From CAZKMM01 sp964553915 (GTDB taxonomy: Bacteria > RBG-13-61-14 > DRUE01), in the NCBI GenBank assembly GCA_964553915.1, contig CAZKMM010000092.1, forward strand, positions 1 to 10,811: 10,811 nucleotides of DNA. The letters are read 5' to 3'. This document shows positions 1-6,211 of this stretch, piece by piece. The notes below the pieces were generated by a model, which worked only from the letters and a program-made list of their open reading frames with translations, searched no databases and was not told where the DNA came from. The position numbers and the translations under genes were made by a program. The stretch's first letter is position 1. The number at the start of each line of letters is the position of its first letter.

Positions 1-1
1 A

Positions 2-172
2 AAAGATTTAAAGAAAAATGTAAATCTCAGAGAGGAAGATAGAATTTATATAATTTTCAAAGAAGATGGACGACTAAAAGGTAAATTTATTTTTGGTAAA
101 AGAAAAGTAGCTCCCTGGGCTGGGTATGCAAAGTCATTAGAAGAAGCTGATGAAGATATTGAAGCCATTTAA
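2..172 (+). CDS. Probable antitoxin, C-terminal part (5' end outside window)
   Basis: An open frame enters from the left edge and ends at TAA 170-172, giving 56 residues that begin KDLKKNVNLREEDRIY and end EEADEDIEAI. The start is not in the window. The visible part is highly charged, with a KFIFGKRKVAPWAGYAK stretch and an acidic tail. I do not recognise a family from the sequence alone. The call rests on position: the gene stops three bases before the ATG of a PIN-domain toxin on the same strand, the normal antitoxin-toxin order, and both are similarly AT-rich. In such pairs the antitoxin's C-terminal part usually wraps the toxin and blocks its active site, while the missing N-terminal part would bind the operator. 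The alternative is an unrelated small gene in the same transcript. Confidence 0.6.
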   Translation, partial: KDLKKNVNLREEDRIYIIFKEDGRLKGKFIFGKRKVAPWAGYAKSLEEADEDIEAI

Positions 173-175
173 AAA

Positions 176-601
176 ATGTTCAATATTCTTACTGACGCCA
201 GCTTTTGGATCGCTCTTGTAGACCCTAAAGACCAATATCATAACCAAGCAAAAAATTTTGCTGAAGAAATATACAACTTAAAAATTAAAGTCTTAATTCC
301 TTGGCCAGTATTATATGAAATCTTCCGTACCCGATTTGTCAGAAATAGAAGAAATAAAGAAAAAATATATAAATTACTTAAAAAGCTTTCCCCACTATAT
401 ATAGATGATAAAGAATACCGCGAATTAGCTCTTCAAGAAATTTTGAAGGGAAAAAGAGCTCTTAGTTTGGTAGATAAAATCATTCGCTGTATCTTATACG
501 ACAAAAATTTACCAATCCATATCCTGGTTACCGCTGATATAAGCGATTTCCAAGATATATGCCGTCAATTAAGCATTGAAATATGGTCACTCCAAGAATG
601 A
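176..601 (+). CDS. PIN-domain ribonuclease toxin, VapC-like
   Basis: This 141-residue protein has the size and acidic-residue pattern of a single PIN domain. D7 lies in LTDASFWIAL, E48 in LYEIFRT, D100 in SLVDKIIRCI, and D121 with D124 in VTADISDF. In PIN proteins these residues hold one or two Mg2+ or Mn2+ ions for RNA cleavage. No membrane segment or extra domain is visible. It follows the probable antitoxin by three bases and has no clear ribosome-binding site, so translation is probably coupled to the upstream gene. Its stop overlaps the next gene as ATGA. G+C over 1-600 is about 31.5%, well below the downstream genes, which fits recent acquisition of a toxin-antitoxin pair. The exact RNA target cannot be told; some PIN proteins of this type are not toxins. 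Confidence 0.85.
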   Translation: MFNILTDASFWIALVDPKDQYHNQAKNFAEEIYNLKIKVLIPWPVLYEIFRTRFVRNRRNKEKIYKLLKKLSPLYIDDKEYRELALQEILKGKRALSLVDKIIRCILYDKNLPIHILVTADISDFQDICRQLSIEIWSLQE

Positions 602-1335
602 AAAATCTCCCTGACTTAAAAATTCCTGAACTCAGCCTGATTCTCCCCTGTTATAATGAAAAAGATAATCTAAAACCGGTGGTTGAATCTGCTCTCAAGA
701 TTTTAAAGGAAATTGCCCGGGAGTTCGAAATCATTATTGTTGATGACGGCTCCACTGATGGAACCGGCGAGCTGGCAGAGGAGCTGGTGAACATTTATCC
801 CCAGGTTCGCCTGGTTCAGCATCCGAAAAATCTTGGCTATGGCTCTGCTCTACAGAGCGGATTTAAAAAGGCAAAATATCGCTGGCTCTTCTTTACTGAT
901 GCAGACCAGCAATTTGACCTCTCTGAGATAAAAAAACTTCTTCCCTATCTGGAGCAGAGTCCTTTGGTAATTGGCTATCGCCAGAACCGTCGGGACAAAT
1001 TTCACCGCCGACTTCTAGGAGAGCTGTTCAGCTTCCTGATGCGAAATATATTTAAAATCAAAGCCCGGGATGTGAACTGTGCCTTTAAAATTTTTGACCG
1101 AAAAATCCTGGAAGGAGTGGAGCTGAAAAGTCCGGGAGCTTTAATCAATGCGGAGCTTTTATACCGGGCAAAAGAAAAAGGAATAGAGCCCATTGAAGTT
1201 GCGGTTTCGCATTTTCCCAGAAAAACAGGAAAACCCTCTGGAGGGAGTTTCCGGGTGATTTTCCGGGCTGGCTGGGAGACCATTCGGTTAATTTATCATT
1301 TCTGGCGGGAAAAAATCCAGGCAAGCCGTTCCTGA
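598..1335 (+). CDS. Family 2 glycosyltransferase, DPM1/polyprenyl-phosphate sugar transferase-like
   Basis: A GT-A fold, family 2 glycosyltransferase of 245 residues from the ATG at 598. Motifs are in the expected order: a nucleotide-sugar strand LSLILPCYNEKDNL, the UDP/GDP-binding IIIVDDGSTDGT, the conserved HPKNLGYGSAL segment, and the metal-binding DxD motif in FTDADQQF. Enzymes of this shape usually move a sugar from a nucleotide donor to polyprenyl phosphate on the inner face of the membrane. There is no C-terminal membrane pair, so it should be soluble or peripheral. The ATG at 598 is preferred because it makes a 4-base ATGA overlap with the toxin stop; the ATG at 583 in the same frame would add five residues. 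Neither start has a good ribosome-binding site. The donor and acceptor cannot be read from the sequence. G+C is near 47%, unlike the gene before it. Confidence 0.88.
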   Translation: MKNLPDLKIPELSLILPCYNEKDNLKPVVESALKILKEIAREFEIIIVDDGSTDGTGELAEELVNIYPQVRLVQHPKNLGYGSALQSGFKKAKYRWLFFTDADQQFDLSEIKKLLPYLEQSPLVIGYRQNRRDKFHRRLLGELFSFLMRNIFKIKARDVNCAFKIFDRKILEGVELKSPGALINAELLYRAKEKGIEPIEVAVSHFPRKTGKPSGGSFRVIFRAGWETIRLIYHFWREKIQASRS

Positions 1336-2393
1336 GGCTTGGCACCGCAAACCAGCTGATATTTGGCAATCTGGTCCAGGGTTAAAATCCCCACCAATTT
1401 CCCTGCCTCCACCACTGGCACCACTCCAGCTTTATTCTCTGCCAGTTCCTTTAATGCCCGGTCCAGGGGCATATCTGGTTCTGCCTGGAAAAAATCTTTG
1501 ACCATAATCTCTTCTACCCTGGTCTCAGGAGGCATCTCCCGAAGCGCCCGGAAAATTATGCTTTTAGGAAGAACTCCTACCAGTCTGCCATCATCTAAAA
1601 CCGGAAAATCCTCCTGGGCAGAATGGCAGATAATCTCCAGCACCTGGGAGAGGGTGTCCTCGGGCTTCAGACTCTGAAAATCCTCCAGCATTAAAGCCCG
1701 AACCGGAACCCGATGAAAGACCTGGCGGAGAATTGTGCCCTGCTCCTCGGTCTCTGCCCCAAAATAAAGGAAAATCGCGATCAAAGCCAGCCACCAGTTA
1801 AAAAAAATGCCAATAAAAAACATCACCACTGCCAGAACCTGCCCTACTCCTACTGCAATTCTGGTCGCCCGGACCGGCTCCATTCTTAAAGCCAAAATTC
1901 CCCGAAGAATCCTTCCTCCATCCATAGGAAAAGCCGGAATTAAATTAAAAATTGCCAGCATCAGGTTCACATAAAATAGCTCCACCAGAATGCGGGACTC
2001 AGCCTTTATAAAACTACCAAAGCCCAGGCTGTATCCGAACAAAAGGGACAAAATGAGAAAAAACATCGCCAGAATTAAACTTACCACCGGACCAGAAACC
2101 GCTACCAAAATTTCCTGTCTGGGGTCCTGGGGGATTTCCATCCGGCTCACTCCGCCGATGGGAAGAAGAACTATATCATGAACCGGCTCTCCAAAATGAC
2201 GGGCAACCAGTGAATGTCCCAATTCATGAAGTAAAACCCCGATAAAAACCAAAATAATAAAAACCACCCCTACCAGACCGCCAAGCAGACCCTTATGAGG
2301 ATTGACCGCAACAAAAAATAATAAAAGCAAAAAGGTAATGTGAATCCGAACCGGTATCCCAAAGATGCTTCCGATTTTAAAAGACCACTTCAT
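1296..2393 (-). CDS. Site-2-type intramembrane zinc metalloprotease (M50B) with two CBS domains
   Basis: A 365-residue polytopic membrane protein. The zinc-binding HELGH is at residues 56-60, within the second hydrophobic segment, and the third ligand is D158 in the NLIPAFPMDGGR motif (150-161). Hydrophobic segments lie around 18-31, 40-60, 95-120, 133-152 and 178-212. After residue 230 come two CBS repeats (about 232-285 and 296-350), a pair that commonly binds adenine nucleotides. This is the SpoIVFB-like M50B layout: cleavage of membrane-embedded substrates, often anti-sigma factors, with possible control by cellular energy state. The substrate is not indicated here. The start is supported by AGGGGG (2404-2399) five bases upstream. 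The last 40 bases overlap the convergent glycosyltransferase gene. It follows gcvH on the same strand after 85 bases. Confidence 0.92.
   Translation of the reverse strand: MKWSFKIGSIFGIPVRIHITFLLLLFFVAVNPHKGLLGGLVGVVFIILVFIGVLLHELGHSLVARHFGEPVHDIVLLPIGGVSRMEIPQDPRQEILVAVSGPVVSLILAMFFLILSLLFGYSLGFGSFIKAESRILVELFYVNLMLAIFNLIPAFPMDGGRILRGILALRMEPVRATRIAVGVGQVLAVVMFFIGIFFNWWLALIAIFLYFGAETEEQGTILRQVFHRVPVRALMLEDFQSLKPEDTLSQVLEIICHSAQEDFPVLDDGRLVGVLPKSIIFRALREMPPETRVEEIMVKDFFQAEPDMPLDRALKELAENKAGVVPVVEAGKLVGILTLDQIAKYQLVCGAKPQERLAWIFSRQK
1310..1341 (-). terminator. Weak candidate terminator inside the end of the M50 gene
   Basis: Read on the minus strand, CAAGCC (1341-1336) can pair with GGCTTG (1327-1322) around an 8-base loop, and six Ts follow at 1315-1310. 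That resembles a short intrinsic terminator for the leftward transcript. It lies upstream of the M50 stop codon (1296-1298), however, and the T run starts six bases beyond the stem. The stem also sits on the glycosyltransferase stop codon region. No better terminator is visible between the two convergent genes. This may be chance. Confidence 0.2.
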
Positions 2394-2478
2394 ACTAACC
2401 CCCTAAATTTAAGTAAAAAAAACCTTCCTTTATTAAACCCGTGCTTCTATTTTTAGATGAATGAAGACAGGAAAAAAT

Positions 2479-2871
2479 TTATTCAGCCAGCTCCTTAATA
2501 TAGTCTTGATACTCTTCTGCGTTCATTAAATCTTCTAATTCTTTGGGCTCACTTAACTCCACCCGAATCATCCAGCCATCCCCATAAGGGTCCTCATTGA
2601 TTACCTCAGGAGAGTCAATTAAAGGAGTGTTTACTTCCACCACCGTGCCCGAAACTGGAGAATAAAGGTCTTCGGTAGCTTTGGTGGATTCTATTACCCC
2701 GAAGGCACTATCCTTCTCCACCACATCTCCCTCTTCAGGCAATTCCAGATAAACAATATCACCCAGCTCCTGCTGTGCATAATCGCTAATTCCAATTACT
2801 ACTTCGTTTTCACCTTCCAGTCTTACCCACTCGTGGGTTTTGGAATACTTAAGTTCTTCTGGAAAATCCAT
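2479..2871 (-). CDS. gcvH: Glycine cleavage system H protein (lipoyl carrier)
   Basis: A complete 130-residue GcvH. It has the family N-terminus KYSKTHEWVRLEG, the GISDYAQQELGDIVYLELPEEG core and the lipoylation loop with K64 in ESTKATEDLYSP, followed by GYLPVSG-type turn residues SPVSGTVVEVN and NEDPYGDGWMIRV. The lipoyl-lysine arm carries the aminomethyl group between the P, T and L proteins of the glycine cleavage complex in the cytoplasm. The usual motif is ESVKA; here Thr replaces Val before the lysine, which should not prevent lipoylation. The ribosome-binding site GGAGGG (2883-2878) is six bases from the ATG. No gcvT, gcvP or lipoate ligase gene is in the window, so the partners lie elsewhere or the protein serves as a general lipoyl carrier. 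It follows the HIT gene on the same strand after 74 bases and appears to have its own promoter. Confidence 0.95.
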   Translation of the reverse strand: MDFPEELKYSKTHEWVRLEGENEVVIGISDYAQQELGDIVYLELPEEGDVVEKDSAFGVIESTKATEDLYSPVSGTVVEVNTPLIDSPEVINEDPYGDGWMIRVELSEPKELEDLMNAEEYQDYIKELAE

Positions 2872-2905
2872 CTCCCGCCCTCCGTAAAATAGTTCTTATA
2901 AGCCG

Positions 2906-2935
2906 ATTATGAGCAAAATTCTTCCCCCCTGTCAA
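2906..2935 (-). promoter_or_regulatory. Candidate sigma-70-type promoter for gcvH
   Basis: On the minus strand a perfect -35 TTGACA (2935-2930) is followed after 18 bases by CATAAT (2911-2906), which matches the -10 consensus at five of six positions. It lies between the HIT stop (2946-2948) and the gcvH ribosome-binding site, giving a leader of roughly 30 bases. It would allow gcvH and the downstream protease to be transcribed independently of the HIT gene. Confidence 0.6.
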
Positions 2936-2945
2936 GCCCAAATTA

Positions 2946-3290
2946 TTATCCAGGAGGCCAAGCAAATTTTTTCCCACCCAAAATATGAATATGAAGATGA
3001 AAAATCTCCTGACCCGCATCCGGACCAACATTCACCACCATCCGATACCCGCTCTCTCCCACCCCCAGTTCCTTCGCGACCCTGCCTGCCACCTGAAACA
3101 TCTTGCCAAATATCTTAAGGTCTTCATCAGCAATTGCAGAAGGCTCAGGAATATGTTTCACCGGAACCACCAAAAAATGCACCGGGCAGGCAGGCTTGAT
3201 ATCCTTAAAAGCCACCACCTCATCATCCCTGTAAAGAAAATCAGTCTTAATTTCCCCAGAAATAATCTTACAAAAAACACAATCTGCCAT
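2946..3290 (-). CDS. HIT-family nucleotide-binding hydrolase (HINT-like)
   Basis: A complete 114-residue histidine-triad protein. It opens with CVFCKIISGEI (C4 and C7, the zinc-type Cys pair of the HINT branch), has the DIKPACPVHFLVVPVKHI strand-and-turn (30-47), and ends with the triad EIFHLHIHILGG (H98, H100, H102), in which H100 should be the nucleophile. HINT proteins remove groups from the alpha-phosphate of AMP, for example AMP-lysine or AMP-morpholidate, and bind purine nucleotides in the cytoplasm; the natural substrate is often unknown. The length and motif spacing are typical for the family. AGGAGG (3304-3299) is eight bases upstream of the ATG and supports the start. It is the first clear gene of the leftward run HIT, gcvH, M50. 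Confidence 0.95.
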   Translation of the reverse strand: MADCVFCKIISGEIKTDFLYRDDEVVAFKDIKPACPVHFLVVPVKHIPEPSAIADEDLKIFGKMFQVAGRVAKELGVGESGYRMVVNVGPDAGQEIFHLHIHILGGKKFAWPPG

Positions 3291-3320
3291 TTTCCCTCCC
3301 TCCTGAGTTCCTTTGGATAC

Positions 3321-3348
3321 TTATTAAGCAAAATTTAGATGCTGTCAA
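3321..3348 (-). promoter_or_regulatory. Possible promoter for the leftward HIT gene
   Basis: On the minus strand a perfect TTGACA (3348-3343) is followed after 16 bases by TAATAA (3326-3321), a poor -10 element. Nearby alternatives (AATAAG, ATAAGT) are no better. The TTGACA overlaps the TGA that ends the small frame at 3345-3347. Position and the -35 element support a promoter; the -10 does not. Confidence 0.4.
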
Positions 3349-3557
3349 GCAGGTTTCCCGAGAAAAACAGAAATCGCAAAGTCCTGGGTAATATTTCGGA
3401 AAAGCCGTTCTTTTTTTGGAGATAAAGGTTGGAACAGATGCCACAGGAAAGACATTAAACCTTACCCAGAGCTCCCTAGAAAGATTTTTGCTTCTTTCTC
3501 CTCTGGCTTGTTTTTTAGCTCTTCAGATTTTTTCTTAAACTCCTGCCCCTTATCCAT
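3345..3557 (-). pseudogene. Probable decayed small gene, about 70 codons, unknown family
   Basis: Read leftward from ATG 3557-3555, one frame gives 31 residues (MDKGQEFKKKSEELKNKPEE and 11 more) and stops at TAA 3464-3462. The same frame resumes after the stop and runs to TGA 3347-3345, with residues such as FLWHLFQPLSPKKERLFRN and ITQDFAISVFLGKPA that look like real protein. Across the stop, another frame (about 3477-3448) reads RELWVRFNVF, which would join the two parts smoothly. That pattern fits one small gene broken by two compensating single-base shifts, or sequence errors in an intact one. There is no ribosome-binding site before the ATG, and the upstream end reaches into the promoter region of the rightward operon. 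I do not recognise the family. The alternative is non-coding spacer whose open frames are chance. Confidence 0.35.
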
Positions 3558-3561
3558 CTAA

Positions 3562-3589
3562 TTGCAAATGAAGATTCGGGTGATATAAT
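3562..3589 (+). promoter_or_regulatory. Extended -10 promoter for the rightward operon
   Basis: A perfect -10 TATAAT lies at 3584-3589 and is preceded by TGA (3581-3583), forming the extended -10 element TGnTATAAT. TTGCAA (3562-3567), 16 bases upstream, matches four of six -35 positions. The expected transcription start, near 3596, gives a leader of about 30 bases that carries AAGGAGG (3610-3616) nine bases before the ATG at 3626. This is the best promoter in the window and would drive the six-gene run that follows. Confidence 0.75.
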
Positions 3590-3625
3590 CATTTTGAGAT
3601 TTTTAATTTAAGGAGGGAGAAAAGA

Positions 3626-4999
3626 ATGTCTCGTCCAGCTCAGGGGATTTTAAGGATTTTTCTTCTTTTGAGCCTGATTATCTTGCTCAGTTTTGCCAGC
3701 ATAATGCTGATGGGCAGAATCCAGCAAGCCCGAGCAGATACCCAGGATATTTACAAATATCTAGAAGTATTTAACCAGGCGCTGGATTTAATAGAGAAGA
3801 ATTATGTCAAAGAAATAGATTCCAAAGATTTAATTTACGGAGCAATTCAGGGGATGCTTTCCCATCTTGACCCTCATTCAGTCCATCTTCCTCCAGAATA
3901 TTTCAGCGAGATGAAGCTGGACCTGACCGGGAAATTTGGCGGATTAGGGATTGAAATCGGGATTCGTGATGGCAGGCTTACAGTTATCTCTCCAATTGAA
4001 GACACCCCGGCCTGGGAAGCCGGTTTAAAAGCTGGAGATGTAATTTTAAAAGTCAATGGCGAGAGCACCGAAGGTATGACCTTAATGGATGCGGTGAATA
4101 GACTCAGGGGGAAAAAGGGCACTTCTGTAACCATAACTGTTTACCGGAGAGGATGGAAAGAGCCAAAAGACATCACCATTGTTCGGGATATTATTAAAAT
4201 CAAGAGTGTAAAGAAAGTGGAGCTAATTGACCAGAAATATGGCTATCTCAAATTGGTGACTTTTAATGAAAATACCGCCTCTGAGCTTCATCAGGCAATG
4301 AAAGTTTTACTTGACCGAAAAGCCGATAAAAAGCAAAAGCTGGCAGGATTGATTTTAGACCTGCGCAATAACCCGGGCGGTCCTCTGGAGCAGGCGCTGG
4401 AAGTGGCAGATGCCTTTTTAAGTGAGGGACCGATTGTCAGCATTAAAGGAAGAGGAGATGAAGGAGTGAACAAGACTTTTTATGCCCACAAGCAGAACAC
4501 TTATACTGGCTTTCCAATGATAGTTCTGGTTAATGCCGGCTCTGCCAGTGCCAGTGAAATTGTCGCAGCTGCCCTTAAGGATGCAGGAAGAGCGGTAATT
4601 CTCGGCACCAGAACCTATGGCAAAGGCTCGGTTCAATCGCTTTATACCTTAAAGGATGGCTCTGGACTCAAACTCACCACAGCTTATTATTATACCCCGA
4701 TGGGAAAAACCATTCAGGGAGAAGGAATTAAGCCAGACATTATCGTGGAAGAGTTAAGCCCGGAGGAACAGGAGATTTTAGAAAAGGAGCGGAAGGAAGC
4801 AGAGGAAAAACGGCTTCGGGAGGAAAAACTGCCCAGATATATTCATCCTGAGGAGGTAAAGCCTGAGGAAGAGGAAAAGCCCACCAAAGAAGAATTTGAG
4901 CAGGAGATTCTTAAGGATTATCAACTTCGGCGGGCAGTGGAATTATTAAGGAGCTGGGAGGTATTTCAGGCTCAGTTGAAAAAAACCTCTGAGCAGTAG
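3626..4999 (+). CDS. S41-family carboxy-terminal processing peptidase (CtpA/CtpB-like)
   Basis: A 457-residue exported serine protease. Residues 9-29 form a signal or anchor segment with a possible cleavage site near ARA-D (36-39). A PDZ domain with the GGLGIEIG substrate-binding loop occupies about 100-190, and the S41 protease domain runs to about 375. The Ser-Lys catalytic pair is clear: S308 in NAGSASASEI and K333 in YGKGSVQ, with Q337 as the third member; the 25-residue Ser-Lys spacing matches CtpB. Such enzymes trim C-termini of periplasmic proteins, including cell-wall hydrolases and their adaptors. After the core comes a Glu/Lys-rich tail (about 378-430) likely to form a charged helix, then a helical end. 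The start has a strong AAGGAGG. It leads the operon with the deacetylase and M23 genes, a partnership seen around envC in many Gram-negatives. Confidence 0.95.
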   Translation: MSRPAQGILRIFLLLSLIILLSFASIMLMGRIQQARADTQDIYKYLEVFNQALDLIEKNYVKEIDSKDLIYGAIQGMLSHLDPHSVHLPPEYFSEMKLDLTGKFGGLGIEIGIRDGRLTVISPIEDTPAWEAGLKAGDVILKVNGESTEGMTLMDAVNRLRGKKGTSVTITVYRRGWKEPKDITIVRDIIKIKSVKKVELIDQKYGYLKLVTFNENTASELHQAMKVLLDRKADKKQKLAGLILDLRNNPGGPLEQALEVADAFLSEGPIVSIKGRGDEGVNKTFYAHKQNTYTGFPMIVLVNAGSASASEIVAAALKDAGRAVILGTRTYGKGSVQSLYTLKDGSGLKLTTAYYYTPMGKTIQGEGIKPDIIVEELSPEEQEILEKERKEAEEKRLREEKLPRYIHPEEVKPEEEEKPTKEEFEQEILKDYQLRRAVELLRSWEVFQAQLKKTSEQ

Positions 5000-5008
5000 A
5001 ATTTTTTT

Positions 5009-6211
5009 ATGACCAGAAGCAAATCCAGTCGGGCAAAAGCCCGTAGGCGTCCAAAGAAAAAAAAGAAAAGCTCATCTAAACCAGTTTTTTTTCTGCTGGC
5101 GATTTTAATTCTGCTTGGTCTGGGAGGATATTTCTTTCGGAACTCCGTCGGGAAAATAAAAAACTTTTTTGCTCCCCCACAAGGTCATTCAACTAAAGCA
5201 GAGCAACCAGAGCGAGCAGGTTCTCTTTTGCTTTTGACTCAAAGGCATTTTCAAAAAAATACTTCTCTTTTTCGCTCTCCTCTGGAATTTAATGACTGTA
5301 TGGTGGATGAGCATCATTTAAGCTGTATGACGGTTGCTTTTGGTTCCGAGCGCGATTTCATTTTAGGGGAGAAGCTTTTATCAGATTTCTGGCAGAAGCA
5401 GGGATTATATCCGGTTAAGGACGAAGAAAGGTCTAATTCGGATTCTCTGGCTTTATTAGCCTACCAGGGGCAATATCCAATTGCAGAAATCATACTTAAA
5501 ATCCTTTCTCCGTCTGCTCCTCCCAAAACTCCTCAACGCTTTTCCCGGAAAGCTAAAATTGCTATTGTGATTGATGACCTGGGGTATAACTATGAAGAAG
5601 CTTTAAGACTGGCAAAACTGCCCTATCCGATTGGTTTATCCATTCTTCCTTATCAGACTTACAGTCAGGAGATTCTCTTGCTCGCTCAACAATATAATAA
5701 GCCTGCACTCCTTCATATGCCGATGGAGCCGGTTAATTATCCTGCAGTCAATCCAGGAGAGGGGGCTTTACTTTTATCAATGAGCCCAAAGCAGGTAAGA
5801 AAAACTTTAAACCAGGCGTTGAATTCCCTGCCTGGAATTGTCGGGGTTAACAATCATATGGGCTCTGCTTTTACCGCGGACCAGGAATTGATGAAAGCAG
5901 TGATTGAGGAGCTGAAAAGCCGGGGACTTTTTTTTCTGGACTCAAGAACCACCAAATACACGGTGGGAAGAGCTCTGGCAGAAGAGATGGGGGCAAGAAC
6001 CTGCGAGCGAAAAGTTTTTCTGGATAATCTGAGAAATAAATCTGCTATTGAGCAAAAACTAAATGAGCTCTGCCAGAAAGCCCACCAGCTCGGCTCTGCC
6101 ATCGGCATTGGACATCCTTATCCAGAAACCATAGAGGTTCTGGAGGAGAGGCTGGGAGAGATTTCCAGCCAGGGCTGTGAGCTGGTGCGGATAGAGGAGC
6201 TTTGCCAATGA
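5009..6211 (+). CDS. Divergent polysaccharide deacetylase (YibQ-like, DUF610)
   Basis: A 400-residue membrane-anchored protein. The first 25 residues are very rich in Lys and Arg, followed by one membrane segment (26-43), which predicts a basic cytoplasmic tail and a periplasmic body. Residues 60-175 form a linker region I do not recognise. The deacetylase-like barrel begins near 182: IAIVIDDLGYN (IDD at 188-190), LLHMPME (HMP at 236-238), GVNNHMGS (279-286), FFLDSRT (308-314) and AIGIGHPYP (364-372) are the hallmark motifs. They include Asp and His residues suited to binding a metal as in NodB-type deacetylases, although activity for this branch is not well established. It starts nine bases after the S41 stop without a good ribosome-binding site, so coupling is likely. 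YibQ-type genes often sit beside envC or ctpA, which fits here and suggests a role in peptidoglycan remodelling. Confidence 0.9.
   Translation: MTRSKSSRAKARRRPKKKKKSSSKPVFFLLAILILLGLGGYFFRNSVGKIKNFFAPPQGHSTKAEQPERAGSLLLLTQRHFQKNTSLFRSPLEFNDCMVDEHHLSCMTVAFGSERDFILGEKLLSDFWQKQGLYPVKDEERSNSDSLALLAYQGQYPIAEIILKILSPSAPPKTPQRFSRKAKIAIVIDDLGYNYEEALRLAKLPYPIGLSILPYQTYSQEILLLAQQYNKPALLHMPMEPVNYPAVNPGEGALLLSMSPKQVRKTLNQALNSLPGIVGVNNHMGSAFTADQELMKAVIEELKSRGLFFLDSRTTKYTVGRALAEEMGARTCERKVFLDNLRNKSAIEQKLNELCQKAHQLGSAIGIGHPYPETIEVLEERLGEISSQGCELVRIEELCQ
6194..6199 (+). promoter_or_regulatory. Ribosome-binding site that fixes the xseA start
   Basis: GAGGAG at 6194-6199 lies eight bases before ATG 6208. This favours ATG 6208 over the in-frame TTG at 6202, which would be only two bases from the site. 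The chosen ATG overlaps the deacetylase stop as ATGA. Confidence 0.75.

Larger units (their letters stand above)
3291..3625. other. 335-base gap between divergent operons
   Basis: This is the only stretch over 300 bases without an intact gene. From left to right it holds the HIT ribosome-binding site (3304-3299), a possible HIT promoter (3348-3321), the decayed small frame (3345-3557) on the minus strand, and the extended -10 promoter and ribosome-binding site of the rightward operon (3562-3616). I saw no tRNA, riboswitch or strong hairpin in it. Confidence 0.7.

Noticed and set aside
583..597. ATG 583 as the start of the glycosyltransferase.
   Set aside because: ATG 598 gives the typical 4-base overlap and keeps the whole conserved domain. 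The longer start cannot be excluded, as neither has a clear ribosome-binding site.
2394..2478. Looked for a promoter or terminator between gcvH and the M50 gene.
   Set aside because: The stretch is AT-rich with short A and T runs, but no paired stem or convincing -35/-10 pair was found.
2985..3338. A 117-codon plus-strand frame opposite the HIT gene.
   Set aside because: The HIT gene on the other strand has all its catalytic motifs and a strong ribosome-binding site; the plus frame is rich in His, Pro and Ser in a way typical of antisense reading.
6202..6210. TTG 6202 as the start of xseA.
   Set aside because: ATG 6208 has GAGGAG at the right distance and an ATGA overlap with the gene before it, while TTG 6202 is too close to that site.
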